DNA from: Scybalousia_A sp052170555
GTDB lineage: Bacteria; Bacteroidota; Bacteroidia; Bacteroidales; P3
Assembly: GCA_052170555.1 (NCBI GenBank)
Contig: JBQNAI010000002.1
Location: 186,001-250,000, forward strand
Length of the DNA: 64,000 nucleotides
Direction: 5' to 3'
Positions 8,043-16,078 of this stretch are shown here, piece after piece. The first letter of the stretch is position 1; every line of letters begins with the position of its first letter. The position numbers and the translations under genes were made by a program. The notes beneath the pieces are model-generated. The model saw nothing but the letters and a program-made list of their open reading frames with translations. It did no database searches and was not told the DNA's origin.

Positions 8043-9203
8043 TCAATATCGTTGTAAATCTATTATTTGTTTGATTATATTATCAAGTTTATTGTATCCC
8101 ATATCAGCAATAAAACATTCTATATTTTCGGCATAATTTACCTTATTTTTAGTTCTTAGTATCTTAATTACAGCATTACAAATATTCTGAATACCATTAT
8201 CGTTTATTATAATACCTGTATAATCTTTTTTTATCAGTTCTCGAATTCCTCCCACATCTGTTGCAACTACAGGAACACGAAATCCGTAAGACATCATTAG
8301 GATTCCACTTTGTGTTCCAGAATTATATGGCATAACAACCACATCAGTAGCTTTGAAATATGGTTCAACAAATTCGTTAGCAATGAATTTTGTCTCTAAC
8401 TTAATATTTTTATTAAGCGAATGCTTATCAATAAGATTTGTATACTTTGTTAGATCCTCATAACATTCACCGGCGATTACCAATGTCGTATCTGGTTCTT
8501 GCAAAAGAATATTAGGGAAAGCATTAATCAATTTATCAAGACCTTTATACGGACGAATAAGACCGAAAAACAATAAAACATTCTTAGTTTTTATATCTAA
8601 AAAACTTTTTGCCGAGTCTTTATCATATCGTTTCAAGTCATAACAATCATAAACATTTAATGTAGTTTCAAATATAGGAATATTCAAAAAATCTTTTTTA
8701 ATTTCATTATGAATATAATGTGATTCAACTATGAAAGAATCAGCATGTTTTAAAGTACTTCTTACCAAAATATTTTCAAACCAATGATTCTCATGAGATA
8801 TGTAATTCTCTACCAAGAACGAAATATGAATTTCTTTAGCAAAATGTTTAATTAGCCACGATAAAACGGATAAACAGGGTGCAAAAAAGAACATCCACCA
8901 CACAATAATAACAACATCTGGTTTTTCTTGTTTTATCTTACGAAAAGCACTAATCCATGTAATCGGATTAATACTATTAAGAATACGATATATTTTATCA
9001 CTATGCTCAAAGGGTATAATTTTACTTTCATCATATTGCGTTTTACCAGGGAAAAATATTTTCGGATAAAGCAATTTATAAGAAATAGTAAAAGTATCAT
9101 AGTTCATTGTTCTAAGAGCTTTATGAAGATAAGCCTCTACTAATGCTTGTCCTCCACGATATGGATAAGCAGGGCTCACAATTATGATTTTTTTATTAAC
9201 CAT
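8043..9203 (-). CDS. glycosyltransferase family 4 (GT-B fold)
   Basis: About 386 residues from ATG 9203 (MVNKKIIIVSPAYPYRGGQA). The N-terminal Rossmann half starts with a glycine-rich acceptor loop. The C-terminal half has NVLLFFGLIRPYKGLDKLI and the donor-binding E-x7-E-like region GILMMSYGFRVPVVATDVGG of the Glycos_transf_1 family. A hydrophobic patch VVIIVWWMFFFAPCLSVLSW suggests membrane association. A GTG at 9227 lies next to the -7 box (9229-9237), and an ATG at 9221 would be almost leaderless, so 9203 is preferred. Probably surface-polysaccharide or LPS assembly; acceptor unknown. Confidence 0.83.
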   Translation of the reverse strand: MVNKKIIIVSPAYPYRGGQALVEAYLHKALRTMNYDTFTISYKLLYPKIFFPGKTQYDESKIIPFEHSDKIYRILNSINPITWISAFRKIKQEKPDVVIIVWWMFFFAPCLSVLSWLIKHFAKEIHISFLVENYISHENHWFENILVRSTLKHADSFIVESHYIHNEIKKDFLNIPIFETTLNVYDCYDLKRYDKDSAKSFLDIKTKNVLLFFGLIRPYKGLDKLINAFPNILLQEPDTTLVIAGECYEDLTKYTNLIDKHSLNKNIKLETKFIANEFVEPYFKATDVVVMPYNSGTQSGILMMSYGFRVPVVATDVGGIRELIKKDYTGIIINDNGIQNICNAVIKILRTKNKVNYAENIECFIADMGYNKLDNIIKQIIDLQRY

Positions 9204-9228
9204 GGCTAAAAAATTTCCCATTTTCACT

Positions 9229-9237
9229 GCAAAATTA
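9229..9237 (-). promoter_or_regulatory. -7 promoter box of the glycosyltransferase operon
   Basis: The minus strand reads TAATTTTGC. Transcription would start close to 9223. This supports the ATG at 9203 rather than the GTG at 9227 and defines a four-gene operon down to 5494. Confidence 0.55.
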
Positions 9238-9362
9238 AATAAATCCTAGAAATAATCAACTATAAAATCCAAGAATCATTATTATTCTAACAACATTAGA
9301 TCATAATATCAAATAAAATAGCTTTCCTTCATATCCATAAATCAATAGTTATCCTTTGTATA

Positions 9363-9406
9363 AAATCATCTTTTGAGAAGAATTGATTCTTCTCAAAAGA
9401 TGATTT
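9363..9406. terminator. perfect 21-base-stem hairpin
   Basis: The arms 9363-9383 and 9386-9406 are exact reverse complements (core TCATCTTTTGAGAAGAA), with a T-run after the right arm on the plus strand. It lies just beyond the end of the sphingolipid operon and probably terminates it. The T-run orientation also suits the plus strand. Confidence 0.65.
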
Positions 9407-9492
9407 ATTTTTTTGTTACTCCAATCTAACCAAACAAGTTATTATATTTCAAAAAAAAGAATAATATTTCAAAATATAATATTGTACATAAG

Positions 9493-10476
9493 CTATAACC
9501 ACTTATTGTCTTTATACCAACGAATAGTTTCTTGGCAACCTCGTTTCAAATCATAATCAGGTATAAAACCTAAATCATGTTTCAAATCCTCAATGTCACA
9601 ATCCCAATTTCTAGCTGCCAAAATATTGTATTTATCTTTATTAAGTGTAAATTGTTTACCCACAACTCCACCAAACCAATCTAAAAATAAAGATATGCTT
9701 TTGACAATCCATAAAGGAAAACGAATACTAATAACCCATGTTTTTAGAATTTCTTTACAAATATTCGCAAATTCAGTATCAAGATATAAATTGCCATCAC
9801 TGACAAAATAAGTCTTACCACTAATTTCACTATTTGCAGCTAAAATACATGCTTTACACAAATCTTTGCCATAAATAAAAGTTAGACGTTGCTTTTCACG
9901 TCCCAAAGCAGCATTTATATGTTTATTTATAGTCTGAAAGTATACAAAATAATCTGTTTCTCGTGGTCCATATACTCCAGTTGGACGAAGAATAATGTAT
10001 TTATTTGTACAATTTTGATTAATATATTCTTCTGCCTTTAATTTACTCATACCATACCAAGTATTAGGTCTATTAATATCAGAAACTTGTGCTTTAACAT
10101 ATGGACTACTCTGAGCCGGACCATGAGCAGCAAAAGAAGACATATATATTAATTTTATAGGTAATTCTTTTATGGCATCTACCAAATTTTTAGTAAATAA
10201 GAAATTTACTTTCAAAAAATCTTCATTTTTTTTAGCCTTAGTAATACCAGCTAAATGAAATATTGTTGTAATATTTATACTCTCTAATTGTTGTTTAAGT
10301 ACATCAATATCGTTATAATTAATATTTATAAATTTTATCCTACTATCTGTAAGATATCTTTTTGAAGATAAATCCCTTACGCCGGCAAATACTTCATAAT
10401 CTCCATTTTCCAACAATATATCTACCAATGTAGAGCCAATAAATCCACTTGCTCCCGTTACTAATACTCTTTTCAT
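9493..10476 (-). CDS. cerR: extended SDR epimerase-type reductase, candidate ceramide reductase
   Basis: A 327-residue NAD(P)-dependent extended short-chain dehydrogenase. It has the TGASGFIG nucleotide-binding loop at residues 7-14, IYMSSFAAHG at strand 5, and the catalytic YGMSK (Y-x3-K). Alone it would be called an NAD-dependent epimerase. It starts four bases after a GNAT-like acyltransferase that follows serine palmitoyltransferase. This is the gene set known for bacterial ceramide synthesis, in which CerR, an NDUFA9/SDR-type protein, reduces the 3-keto group. The CerR role is inferred from this context. The alternative is a sugar-nucleotide epimerase for the nearby glycosyltransferases. 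Confidence 0.65.
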   Translation of the reverse strand: MKRVLVTGASGFIGSTLVDILLENGDYEVFAGVRDLSSKRYLTDSRIKFININYNDIDVLKQQLESINITTIFHLAGITKAKKNEDFLKVNFLFTKNLVDAIKELPIKLIYMSSFAAHGPAQSSPYVKAQVSDINRPNTWYGMSKLKAEEYINQNCTNKYIILRPTGVYGPRETDYFVYFQTINKHINAALGREKQRLTFIYGKDLCKACILAANSEISGKTYFVSDGNLYLDTEFANICKEILKTWVISIRFPLWIVKSISLFLDWFGGVVGKQFTLNKDKYNILAARNWDCDIEDLKHDLGFIPDYDLKRGCQETIRWYKDNKWL

Positions 10477-10480
10477 AATA

Positions 10481-11638
10481 TTAAATTTCTTTTATATATG
10501 CACGCCTTCTAATAACAACCTTACTATCATACTTAGTCCAAATATGAGATGCTTGATTAGTCTCTAATTGAGGATTAGCAATAGCCATTTTTGAGCCCAA
10601 CCGTATATAGTTTTCATTCATACGGGCATAATACAAAGAATGAACACCTTTATTTTGCCATTCAGGAGACACACCATTTAAATACAGATCAATATAGTCG
10701 TAATTTTTAAGTGCTTTAAGCATATATAACCAACCTAATGGGAATATTCTACCTTTTGATTTCTGAAAAGCCTTTGATAACGTTGGCATAGAAATACCGA
10801 AAGCTACAACTTCATCATTTTGATCTACAACCAAACAAATCAAATCTTTATTTAAAAAACCTAAATATTGTTTTATATAATAATTCATCACCTTATCAGT
10901 CAACGGAACATAACCATAAAGATTTTGAAAAGCTTTATTAAGTGTAATAAATATTTTTTTACCATAATGTTTTGCAATATCTTTTTTAGATAATCCCTCT
11001 ATAATTCTCAAATTGTATTTCTCTTTAATAAGATTATTAATTCTATTCATTTTTTCAGGTACCGGTTGTGATGCAGGTATCTCATATTGCACCCAATCAA
11101 CCTCCTTAATAAATCCTATAGCTTCTACCAACTTAGGATAATAAGAAGGATTATACAAAGCTGCCATAGGACAAAGTACATCAAATCCTTCTATCATCAA
11201 ACCTTCCTTGTCCATATCTGTAAATCCCATAGGACCCACCATCTTATTTAATCCTTTACTCCTTCCCCACTGTTCCACGGCTCCGAATAAAGCCTTAGCA
11301 ACTTCTATATTATCAATAGTATCAAACCATCCAAAACGTATATACTTTCTTTTCCAAATATCATTAGCCTTATTATTGATAATTCCAACAATTCTTCCAA
11401 CTATTTTATCATTATCATAAGCTAAAAAAACTTTATACTCACACCATTCTAAAACGGGATTTATTTTTTTATTAAATGTTCTTCTTTCATCTATTAATAA
11501 AGGTGGTACAAACATTTTATCATTTTTAAACAATTTATACGGAAAATCTAAAAATGCGTTAAAAAGTTTAGATGAGTTAAATCTATATCTTCCACTGTTA
11601 TATGGTACCTCTTTTATAATGATATTGCTCATTGCCAT
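10481..11638 (-). CDS. GNAT-like N-acyltransferase, candidate bacterial ceramide synthase
   Basis: A 385-residue protein with two GNAT-like regions: a central VFLAYDNDKIVGRIVGIINN with GWFDTIDNIEVAKALFGAVE, and a C-terminal part DLYLNGVSPEWQNKGVHSLY. The C terminus resembles the family that usually carries ETN...IWTKYD. No signal peptide or membrane helix. Its position between spt and a candidate cerR fits bCerS, which N-acylates the sphingoid base with a fatty acyl-CoA in the bacterial pathway. Function is inferred from context and fold. A second in-frame ATG lies two codons in. The sequence is full length with no odd features. Confidence 0.65.
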   Translation of the reverse strand: MAMSNIIIKEVPYNSGRYRFNSSKLFNAFLDFPYKLFKNDKMFVPPLLIDERRTFNKKINPVLEWCEYKVFLAYDNDKIVGRIVGIINNKANDIWKRKYIRFGWFDTIDNIEVAKALFGAVEQWGRSKGLNKMVGPMGFTDMDKEGLMIEGFDVLCPMAALYNPSYYPKLVEAIGFIKEVDWVQYEIPASQPVPEKMNRINNLIKEKYNLRIIEGLSKKDIAKHYGKKIFITLNKAFQNLYGYVPLTDKVMNYYIKQYLGFLNKDLICLVVDQNDEVVAFGISMPTLSKAFQKSKGRIFPLGWLYMLKALKNYDYIDLYLNGVSPEWQNKGVHSLYYARMNENYIRLGSKMAIANPQLETNQASHIWTKYDSKVVIRRRAYIKEI

Positions 11639-11690
11639 ATTACTTTTATTAATTACGACTATTATTATTCCTTTATGATAATAATTCTAT

Positions 11691-11706
11691 TGTTTCACGT
11701 GAATAA
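11691..11706. promoter_or_regulatory. parS-like site
   Basis: TGTTTCACGTGAATAA matches 14 of 16 positions of the near-universal ParB-binding palindrome TGTTTCACGTGAAACA. It lies in the spacer between spt and the acyltransferase gene. Two weaker copies occur at 19752 and 44520. Confidence 0.5.
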
Positions 11707-11723
11707 CTCGCCGATTCATTATA

Positions 11724-11786
11724 TTAATATCCCACTTTAATCTTCTAATGTCCCACTTTAATTTTATGAAACTCCATTTTAATCTC
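11724..11786. repeat. three tandem 21-base units of the GTCCCACTTTAAT family
   Basis: Three consecutive 21-base units (11724-11744, 11745-11765, 11766-11786) share a core close to ATGTCCCACTTTAATTTT. The third is the most divergent. They fill the end of the spacer between spt and the acyltransferase gene. The core recurs elsewhere in the window as hairpins. Confidence 0.7.
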
Positions 11787-11790
11787 ATAA

Positions 11791-12987
11791 TTATTTGATT
11801 ATATCGTATTCTTTAAATATACGATATATCACGTCTATTGCACGATCTATTTGTTGTTTATTGTGTGTAGCCATAAGTGCAAAACGAATCAACGTATCCT
11901 CAGGAGCACAAGCAGGAGGTATAACTGGAGAAACAAAAATACCTTGATCAAATAAATCCTTTGTAATTGCAAATGTTTTTCTCACGTCATGTATATACAA
12001 AGGTATTATAGGTGTTTGAGTATTTCCTATTTCAAATCGTAAGTTTCTAAATTGGTCTAATGAATAATTAGTCATATCCCATAAATTACGCAATCTTTCT
12101 GGTTCTTGCTGTATAATATCCAATGCAGCCAATACACTTGCCGTAGCAGTTGGTGATATACTTGCAGAAAATATATAAGAACGAGAATGATGTCTTAAAA
12201 AATCCATCACAGTGGAGTCTGAAGCAACAAATCCTCCAATGGTGGCAAAAGATTTAGAAAAAGTACCTATTATAATATCTACCTTATCCGTAAGACCAAA
12301 GTAATTACAAATACCTCTTCCCTGTTCACCTAAAACGCCTAATGAATGTGCCTCATCCACATATATACTACCATTGTATTTTTCTGACAATTCAACAATT
12401 TTTGGTAAAGGAGCTAGATCTCCTTCCATAGAAAACACACCATCTACAACTATCATTTTTACAGCATTATAAGGTAATTTTTTCAATACCTCTTCTAATG
12501 AATCCATATCATTATGCTTAAACTTCAACTGAGTAGCAAAAGATAGCCTTCTACCATCTACAATAGAAGCATGGTCTCTTTCATCACATATAATATAGTC
12601 TCCACGATTTACAACACAACTCAATGCTCCTAAATTAGATTGAAATCCAGTAGAATATACTATTGCTTTTTCTTTACCAACAAATTTAGCAAGTTTTTCC
12701 TCCAACTCAACATGTATATCCATATATCCATTCAAAAAAGGGCTACCAGCACATCCTGTTCCATATTTTTTAATTGCATCTATTCCTGCTTGCTTCACTT
12801 TTGGATGATTAGTAAGTCCTAAATATGAATTAGAACCAAACATTAAAACTTTTTTACCATTTATTATCACCTCTGAATCTTGGTCAGAGGAAATTGGACG
12901 AAAGTAAGGATAAATTCCCAAACTCTTAGTTTGATATGCCTCTTCTAAGAGTGGAGCTTTACTTAGTTTTACACTTAATTGTCTCAT
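11791..12987 (-). CDS. spt: serine palmitoyltransferase (alpha-oxoamine synthase)
   Basis: Condenses L-serine with a fatty acyl-CoA to give 3-ketosphinganine, the first step of sphingolipid synthesis; PLP-dependent and cytosolic in bacteria. The 398-residue length is normal. Family features are GSNSYLGLTNHP, CDERDHASIVDGRRLSF (His stacking on PLP), VDEAHSLGVLGEQGRG, and the PLP lysine K245 in GTFSKSFATIGG. The N-terminal LGIYPYFRPI and the C-terminal VIPPACAPEDTLIRFALMAT are close to my memory of Bacteroides Spt and favour it over KBL or BioF, as do the two downstream sphingolipid-type genes. It starts only 20 bases after deoC. Confidence 0.85.
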   Translation of the reverse strand: MRQLSVKLSKAPLLEEAYQTKSLGIYPYFRPISSDQDSEVIINGKKVLMFGSNSYLGLTNHPKVKQAGIDAIKKYGTGCAGSPFLNGYMDIHVELEEKLAKFVGKEKAIVYSTGFQSNLGALSCVVNRGDYIICDERDHASIVDGRRLSFATQLKFKHNDMDSLEEVLKKLPYNAVKMIVVDGVFSMEGDLAPLPKIVELSEKYNGSIYVDEAHSLGVLGEQGRGICNYFGLTDKVDIIIGTFSKSFATIGGFVASDSTVMDFLRHHSRSYIFSASISPTATASVLAALDIIQQEPERLRNLWDMTNYSLDQFRNLRFEIGNTQTPIIPLYIHDVRKTFAITKDLFDQGIFVSPVIPPACAPEDTLIRFALMATHNKQQIDRAIDVIYRIFKEYDIIK

Positions 12988-13007
12988 CGTTCAACTATTT
13001 TGTTCTT

Positions 13008-13874
13008 TTATTTTAAATTACTAATTATCTTATCTATCAAACTGCTACATCCTATTCTGAATGTATTTTTATTAATATAATCTTCTTCAAAAAAATGACG
13101 CATTAAAGTGTAATATTGTAACACTTGCTTACTCTCCCTTATACCCCCAGCAACCTTAAATCCAACTACCCTATTTTGATTCTCTTTATAAAATTCTTTT
13201 ATAGCCAACATCATAATAGCAGATGAATAAACATCTGCTCCAATGGACATTTTTCCTGTTGATGTTTTAATAAAATCAGCTCCATTCTGCATAGCAATCA
13301 TCGAAGCATTAAATACATTTGTATAATTTTTCAATTCTGATGTTTCTATTATAACCTTGAGCTTAATTTGTCCCTTTTGTTCAATTATATTCTTTATAGT
13401 TTTAATTTCTACTGCCAGTTCATCTATATTTTCAAAAAAAAGACCACGATTAATAGGTATATCTATTTCGTCTACCCCATTTTTTATTGCAAATTCTATA
13501 TCACTTAATTTACCTTCCAATGACAATTGCCCAGAGGGAAAACCACCTGATACAACAACTTTCTTTATACGCCTATCTATGCTCAACTGATTCAATACAG
13601 GTAATAAATTAGAATAAATACATATTCCAGCCACTAATCCTATGTTACCATTTACATTATAAACACTTTTATTTACTATATCAATAATAGATTTTTTATA
13701 ATCATCATTCTTTAACGTAGTTATATCCAACCAAGACAAAGATTTTTCCAATATATTACGAACATCAATTTCTACTAAATCATTCTCTAAAATAGTATCT
13801 ACTTTAAGCTTAAATAATTTTTTATCAGTGAAAGCTAAATTCAATAATTCTTTATCTGTAATATTACTTTTCAT
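13008..13874 (-). CDS. deoC: deoxyribose-phosphate aldolase
   Basis: Cleaves 2-deoxyribose 5-phosphate to glyceraldehyde 3-phosphate and acetaldehyde through a Schiff base. The class I DeoC signature is present: GADFIKTSTGK, where K203 is the Schiff-base lysine, and GFKVAGGIRES with the second active-site lysine. ATG 13874 overlaps the end of the upstream gene by 11 bases and gives 288 residues. A start at 13931 adds 19 residues inside the neighbour and is rejected. With rpiB two genes upstream, this looks like a pentose-phosphate salvage set. Confidence 0.93.
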   Translation of the reverse strand: MKSNITDKELLNLAFTDKKLFKLKVDTILENDLVEIDVRNILEKSLSWLDITTLKNDDYKKSIIDIVNKSVYNVNGNIGLVAGICIYSNLLPVLNQLSIDRRIKKVVVSGGFPSGQLSLEGKLSDIEFAIKNGVDEIDIPINRGLFFENIDELAVEIKTIKNIIEQKGQIKLKVIIETSELKNYTNVFNASMIAMQNGADFIKTSTGKMSIGADVYSSAIMMLAIKEFYKENQNRVVGFKVAGGIRESKQVLQYYTLMRHFFEEDYINKNTFRIGCSSLIDKIISNLK

Positions 13875-15024
13875 GCTCACTATCAATATATTGTTTATTA
13901 AATGTAGATTTTTCAAATTTATATTCTTCAATTACTTTTGAATTGGTAAGATACCTTAATCTAATATTTTTAATCCATTTTTTAGAATTCATATTTTTTC
14001 TAGAAAAAACAAACTTTTTTGTTGCCTTTGCAAGACGTTCATCCTTCATATCCATCAGTTTATTCTCAAAGAAATAATTTTTATTAGATACTATCATCTC
14101 AGAAATAGGTATTTTTACAGGGCAAACTGATGAGCAATTTCCACAAGATGTACAAGAAAAACACAAATGTTTATAATTTTCAGTATTTTCTATGAAAGGT
14201 AAAATAACATTTGCAATAGGACCTGAAAAAACATTATTGTAAGGCTCATCTCCTATCAATTTAAATACCGGACAAACCTCTTTACAAGCATCACAATTAA
14301 TACAAGTCAAAGAACTTCTTATATTACTATTTTCAAGTACATTGGTACGTCCGTTATCTACTAAAAATAAATAAACATCAGCATTTTCTCTTGTTGGAGA
14401 TGGAGTATAAAGAGAGGTAAGATATGGAAAATTAACCTCATTTTTATAAATAGAATAAAGATGAGAAAAAATTTCCACTTCTTCAGGTTTAAATAAAAAA
14501 TCACATATAGATAGAATAAATACTTTTATCTTACTATTCAACACCAATTCCATATCATAGGAAGAAGAAAAATTAAGAAAAAGACTTCCTGTATTTACTA
14601 TACCAAATTGTGGTGTAAAAATTACACAATCTTTTGATTCATTATCTAAAATATACTCTTTATTATTAACAAATCTATTTATACCTAATTCTTTTGTAAA
14701 ATAAGAAGAAAATAAATTGATATTTTTAATTTTATTTTTTAGTAATACTTTATCAAGTTTTGAAAGAAAATCATTATAATCTATACACCAATGAATTACT
14801 CCACCATTTGCTGAAAAATTTTTATCAAAAGCTATTAAATTGTCATCTATTGCATTAATGAACTTATTACGAATATTAGCAGCTATTTGTTTTATATACC
14901 CTCTATTTTTAAACACTTCAGAAATCATACTATCTTTAACGTCATCTTTAAAATAAAAGACTTTGTTTTTAGATACAATTTTCTTACAATCTGCTAAAAA
15001 ATCTTTGTATTCGTTTGTATTCAT
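13864..15024 (-). CDS. LUD-domain 4Fe-4S ferredoxin-type protein (LutB-like)
   Basis: A 386-residue protein. An N-terminal LUD-like domain (residues about 30-200, with GGVIHWCIDYNDF and TPQFGIVNTGSLFLNFSS) is followed by two [4Fe-4S] motifs, CINCDACKEVCPVF and CFSCTSCGNCSSVCPV. This is the order in LutB/LldF, the iron-sulfur subunit of L-lactate oxidation. LutB is usually about 470 residues, and neither LutA nor LutC is beside it, so a lactate role is doubtful. It sits tightly between rpiB and deoC and may take electrons from a related step. Base composition is like the neighbours. Confidence 0.78.
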   Translation of the reverse strand: MNTNEYKDFLADCKKIVSKNKVFYFKDDVKDSMISEVFKNRGYIKQIAANIRNKFINAIDDNLIAFDKNFSANGGVIHWCIDYNDFLSKLDKVLLKNKIKNINLFSSYFTKELGINRFVNNKEYILDNESKDCVIFTPQFGIVNTGSLFLNFSSSYDMELVLNSKIKVFILSICDFLFKPEEVEIFSHLYSIYKNEVNFPYLTSLYTPSPTRENADVYLFLVDNGRTNVLENSNIRSSLTCINCDACKEVCPVFKLIGDEPYNNVFSGPIANVILPFIENTENYKHLCFSCTSCGNCSSVCPVKIPISEMIVSNKNYFFENKLMDMKDERLAKATKKFVFSRKNMNSKKWIKNIRLRYLTNSKVIEEYKFEKSTFNKQYIDSEHEK

Positions 15025-15037
15025 TATAGATAGGCGT

Positions 15038-15478
15038 TTAATCTTTCATAGGTATTTTGTCTATCCTTCTTTGATGTCGACCACCTTCAAATCTTGATTG
15101 CATATAAACATCTATTATATATTTTGCCTCATCAAAACTAATAAAACGAGCAGGTAAGGCAATCATATTTGCATTATTATGTTTCTTAGCTAACTCTGAA
15201 ATCTCTGCATTCCAACACAATGCACACCTAATATTTGGATATTTGTTAGCAACCATACTGACACCATTACCGCTACCACACATAATAAATCCAAATTCAA
15301 AAATTCCACTATCTATTTGTTTTGCAATAGGATGAATAATATCTGGGTAATCTACACTTTCATCAGAAAAACATCCAAAATCATGAATTTCAAACCCTTT
15401 ACTTTTAATGTATTGTTTTAAATACTCTTTTAATTGATAACCAGCATGGTCTGACGCTATAGGTATAATTTTAGTCAT
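15038..15478 (-). CDS. rpiB: ribose-5-phosphate isomerase B
   Basis: Interconverts ribose 5-phosphate and ribulose 5-phosphate. The 146-residue length and motifs are standard: IASDHAGYQLKEYL at the N terminus, FGFIMCGSGNGVSMVANK with the catalytic cysteine, GIRCALC-like NIRCALCWN, and ARHHNNANM-like KKHNNANMIALPARF. First gene of a minus-strand run with a clear promoter at 15510-15518. The next gene starts 13 bases on. Confidence 0.95.
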   Translation of the reverse strand: MTKIIPIASDHAGYQLKEYLKQYIKSKGFEIHDFGCFSDESVDYPDIIHPIAKQIDSGIFEFGFIMCGSGNGVSMVANKYPNIRCALCWNAEISELAKKHNNANMIALPARFISFDEAKYIIDVYMQSRFEGGRHQRRIDKIPMKD

Positions 15479-15509
15479 TATCGTTAATTACGTTAAAATA
15501 TTTAGCGGT

Positions 15510-15518
15510 GCAAAGGTA
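15510..15518 (-). promoter_or_regulatory. -7 promoter box of the rpiB operon
   Basis: The minus strand reads TACCTTTGC, 31 bases before the rpiB ATG. It may drive the whole run rpiB-LUD-deoC-spt and beyond. Confidence 0.6.
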
Positions 15519-15597
15519 ATACAAAAAAAATAAAATAAACGATATTTAGAATTATAAATTAATAAAATATTATAGATAGACATAATAATAAACTATT

Positions 15598-15610
15598 GTC
15601 ACACTTTAAT
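15598..15610. repeat. single copy of the GTCACACTTTAAT repeat core
   Basis: GTCACACTTTAAT followed by TTATTTTT. It is related to the tandem units at 11724-11786 and the copy at 51985. No inverted partner is nearby. Confidence 0.4.
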
Positions 15611-15702
15611 TTATTTTTGTCTGACATTAAAAAATTCTTATCTGATAAGAAGAATAATAAAACAAAAATGAATATAAGTTTTTATGTATATGTAAAAACA
15701 TA

Positions 15703-16047
15703 TGTTAATAACTGTTGTTAATAGTCTGTTAAATTCATTTTAAATAATATTAACTGTTGAAAAATTAATAATAAATATATTTTTTTAAACACATAATTAA
15801 CATTTTATACAATGTTAATTATTATATAAAATCATTTGTTAATATTATTAATATTAATGATATTATAAATCATATATTATTGAAGATTAAAGTTTTAAAA
15901 TAAATATAAAAATATTAGTAGTTATGTTAATAAATTCACTAATTTTGCACATCTGATGTTAATATAAAATGTTATAAACATAATTAACAGACTTATTAAT
16001 TATATTATTTTATATAAATATAAAAAATAGTAAATAATCAATGTTAA
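15703..16047. promoter_or_regulatory. TGTTAA hexamer cluster upstream of nadA
   Basis: TGTTAA occurs ten times on either strand: 15703, 15716, 15727, 15798(-), 15813, 15837, 15925, 15957, 15984(-) and 16042. Two copies form a perfect 12-base inverted repeat, ATAATTAACATT (15793-15804) with AATGTTAATTAT (15811-15822). The rest of this 600-base spacer is extremely A+T-rich and holds no ORF. The cluster surrounds the nadA promoter at 15940-15948, so an operator array is likely; the protein that would bind is unknown. Confidence 0.5.
15940..15948 (+). promoter_or_regulatory. -7 promoter box of nadA
   Basis: TAATTTTGC, giving a leader of roughly 125 bases before the nadA ATG. TGTTAA copies flank it on both sides. 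Confidence 0.5.
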
Positions 16048-16078
16048 GTGTTGCATAAAAATAAACTAATAAATTTTT

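Noticed and set aside
9363..9406. Attachment site or IS terminal repeat
   Set aside because: It is a closed hairpin with a T-run after an operon and has no transposase or second copy nearby.
15479..16078. Replication origin in the extremely A+T-rich nadA spacer
   Set aside because: No DnaA-box-like TTATNCACA cluster and no dnaA or dnaN nearby; the repeated hexamer is TGTTAA, better explained as regulatory.
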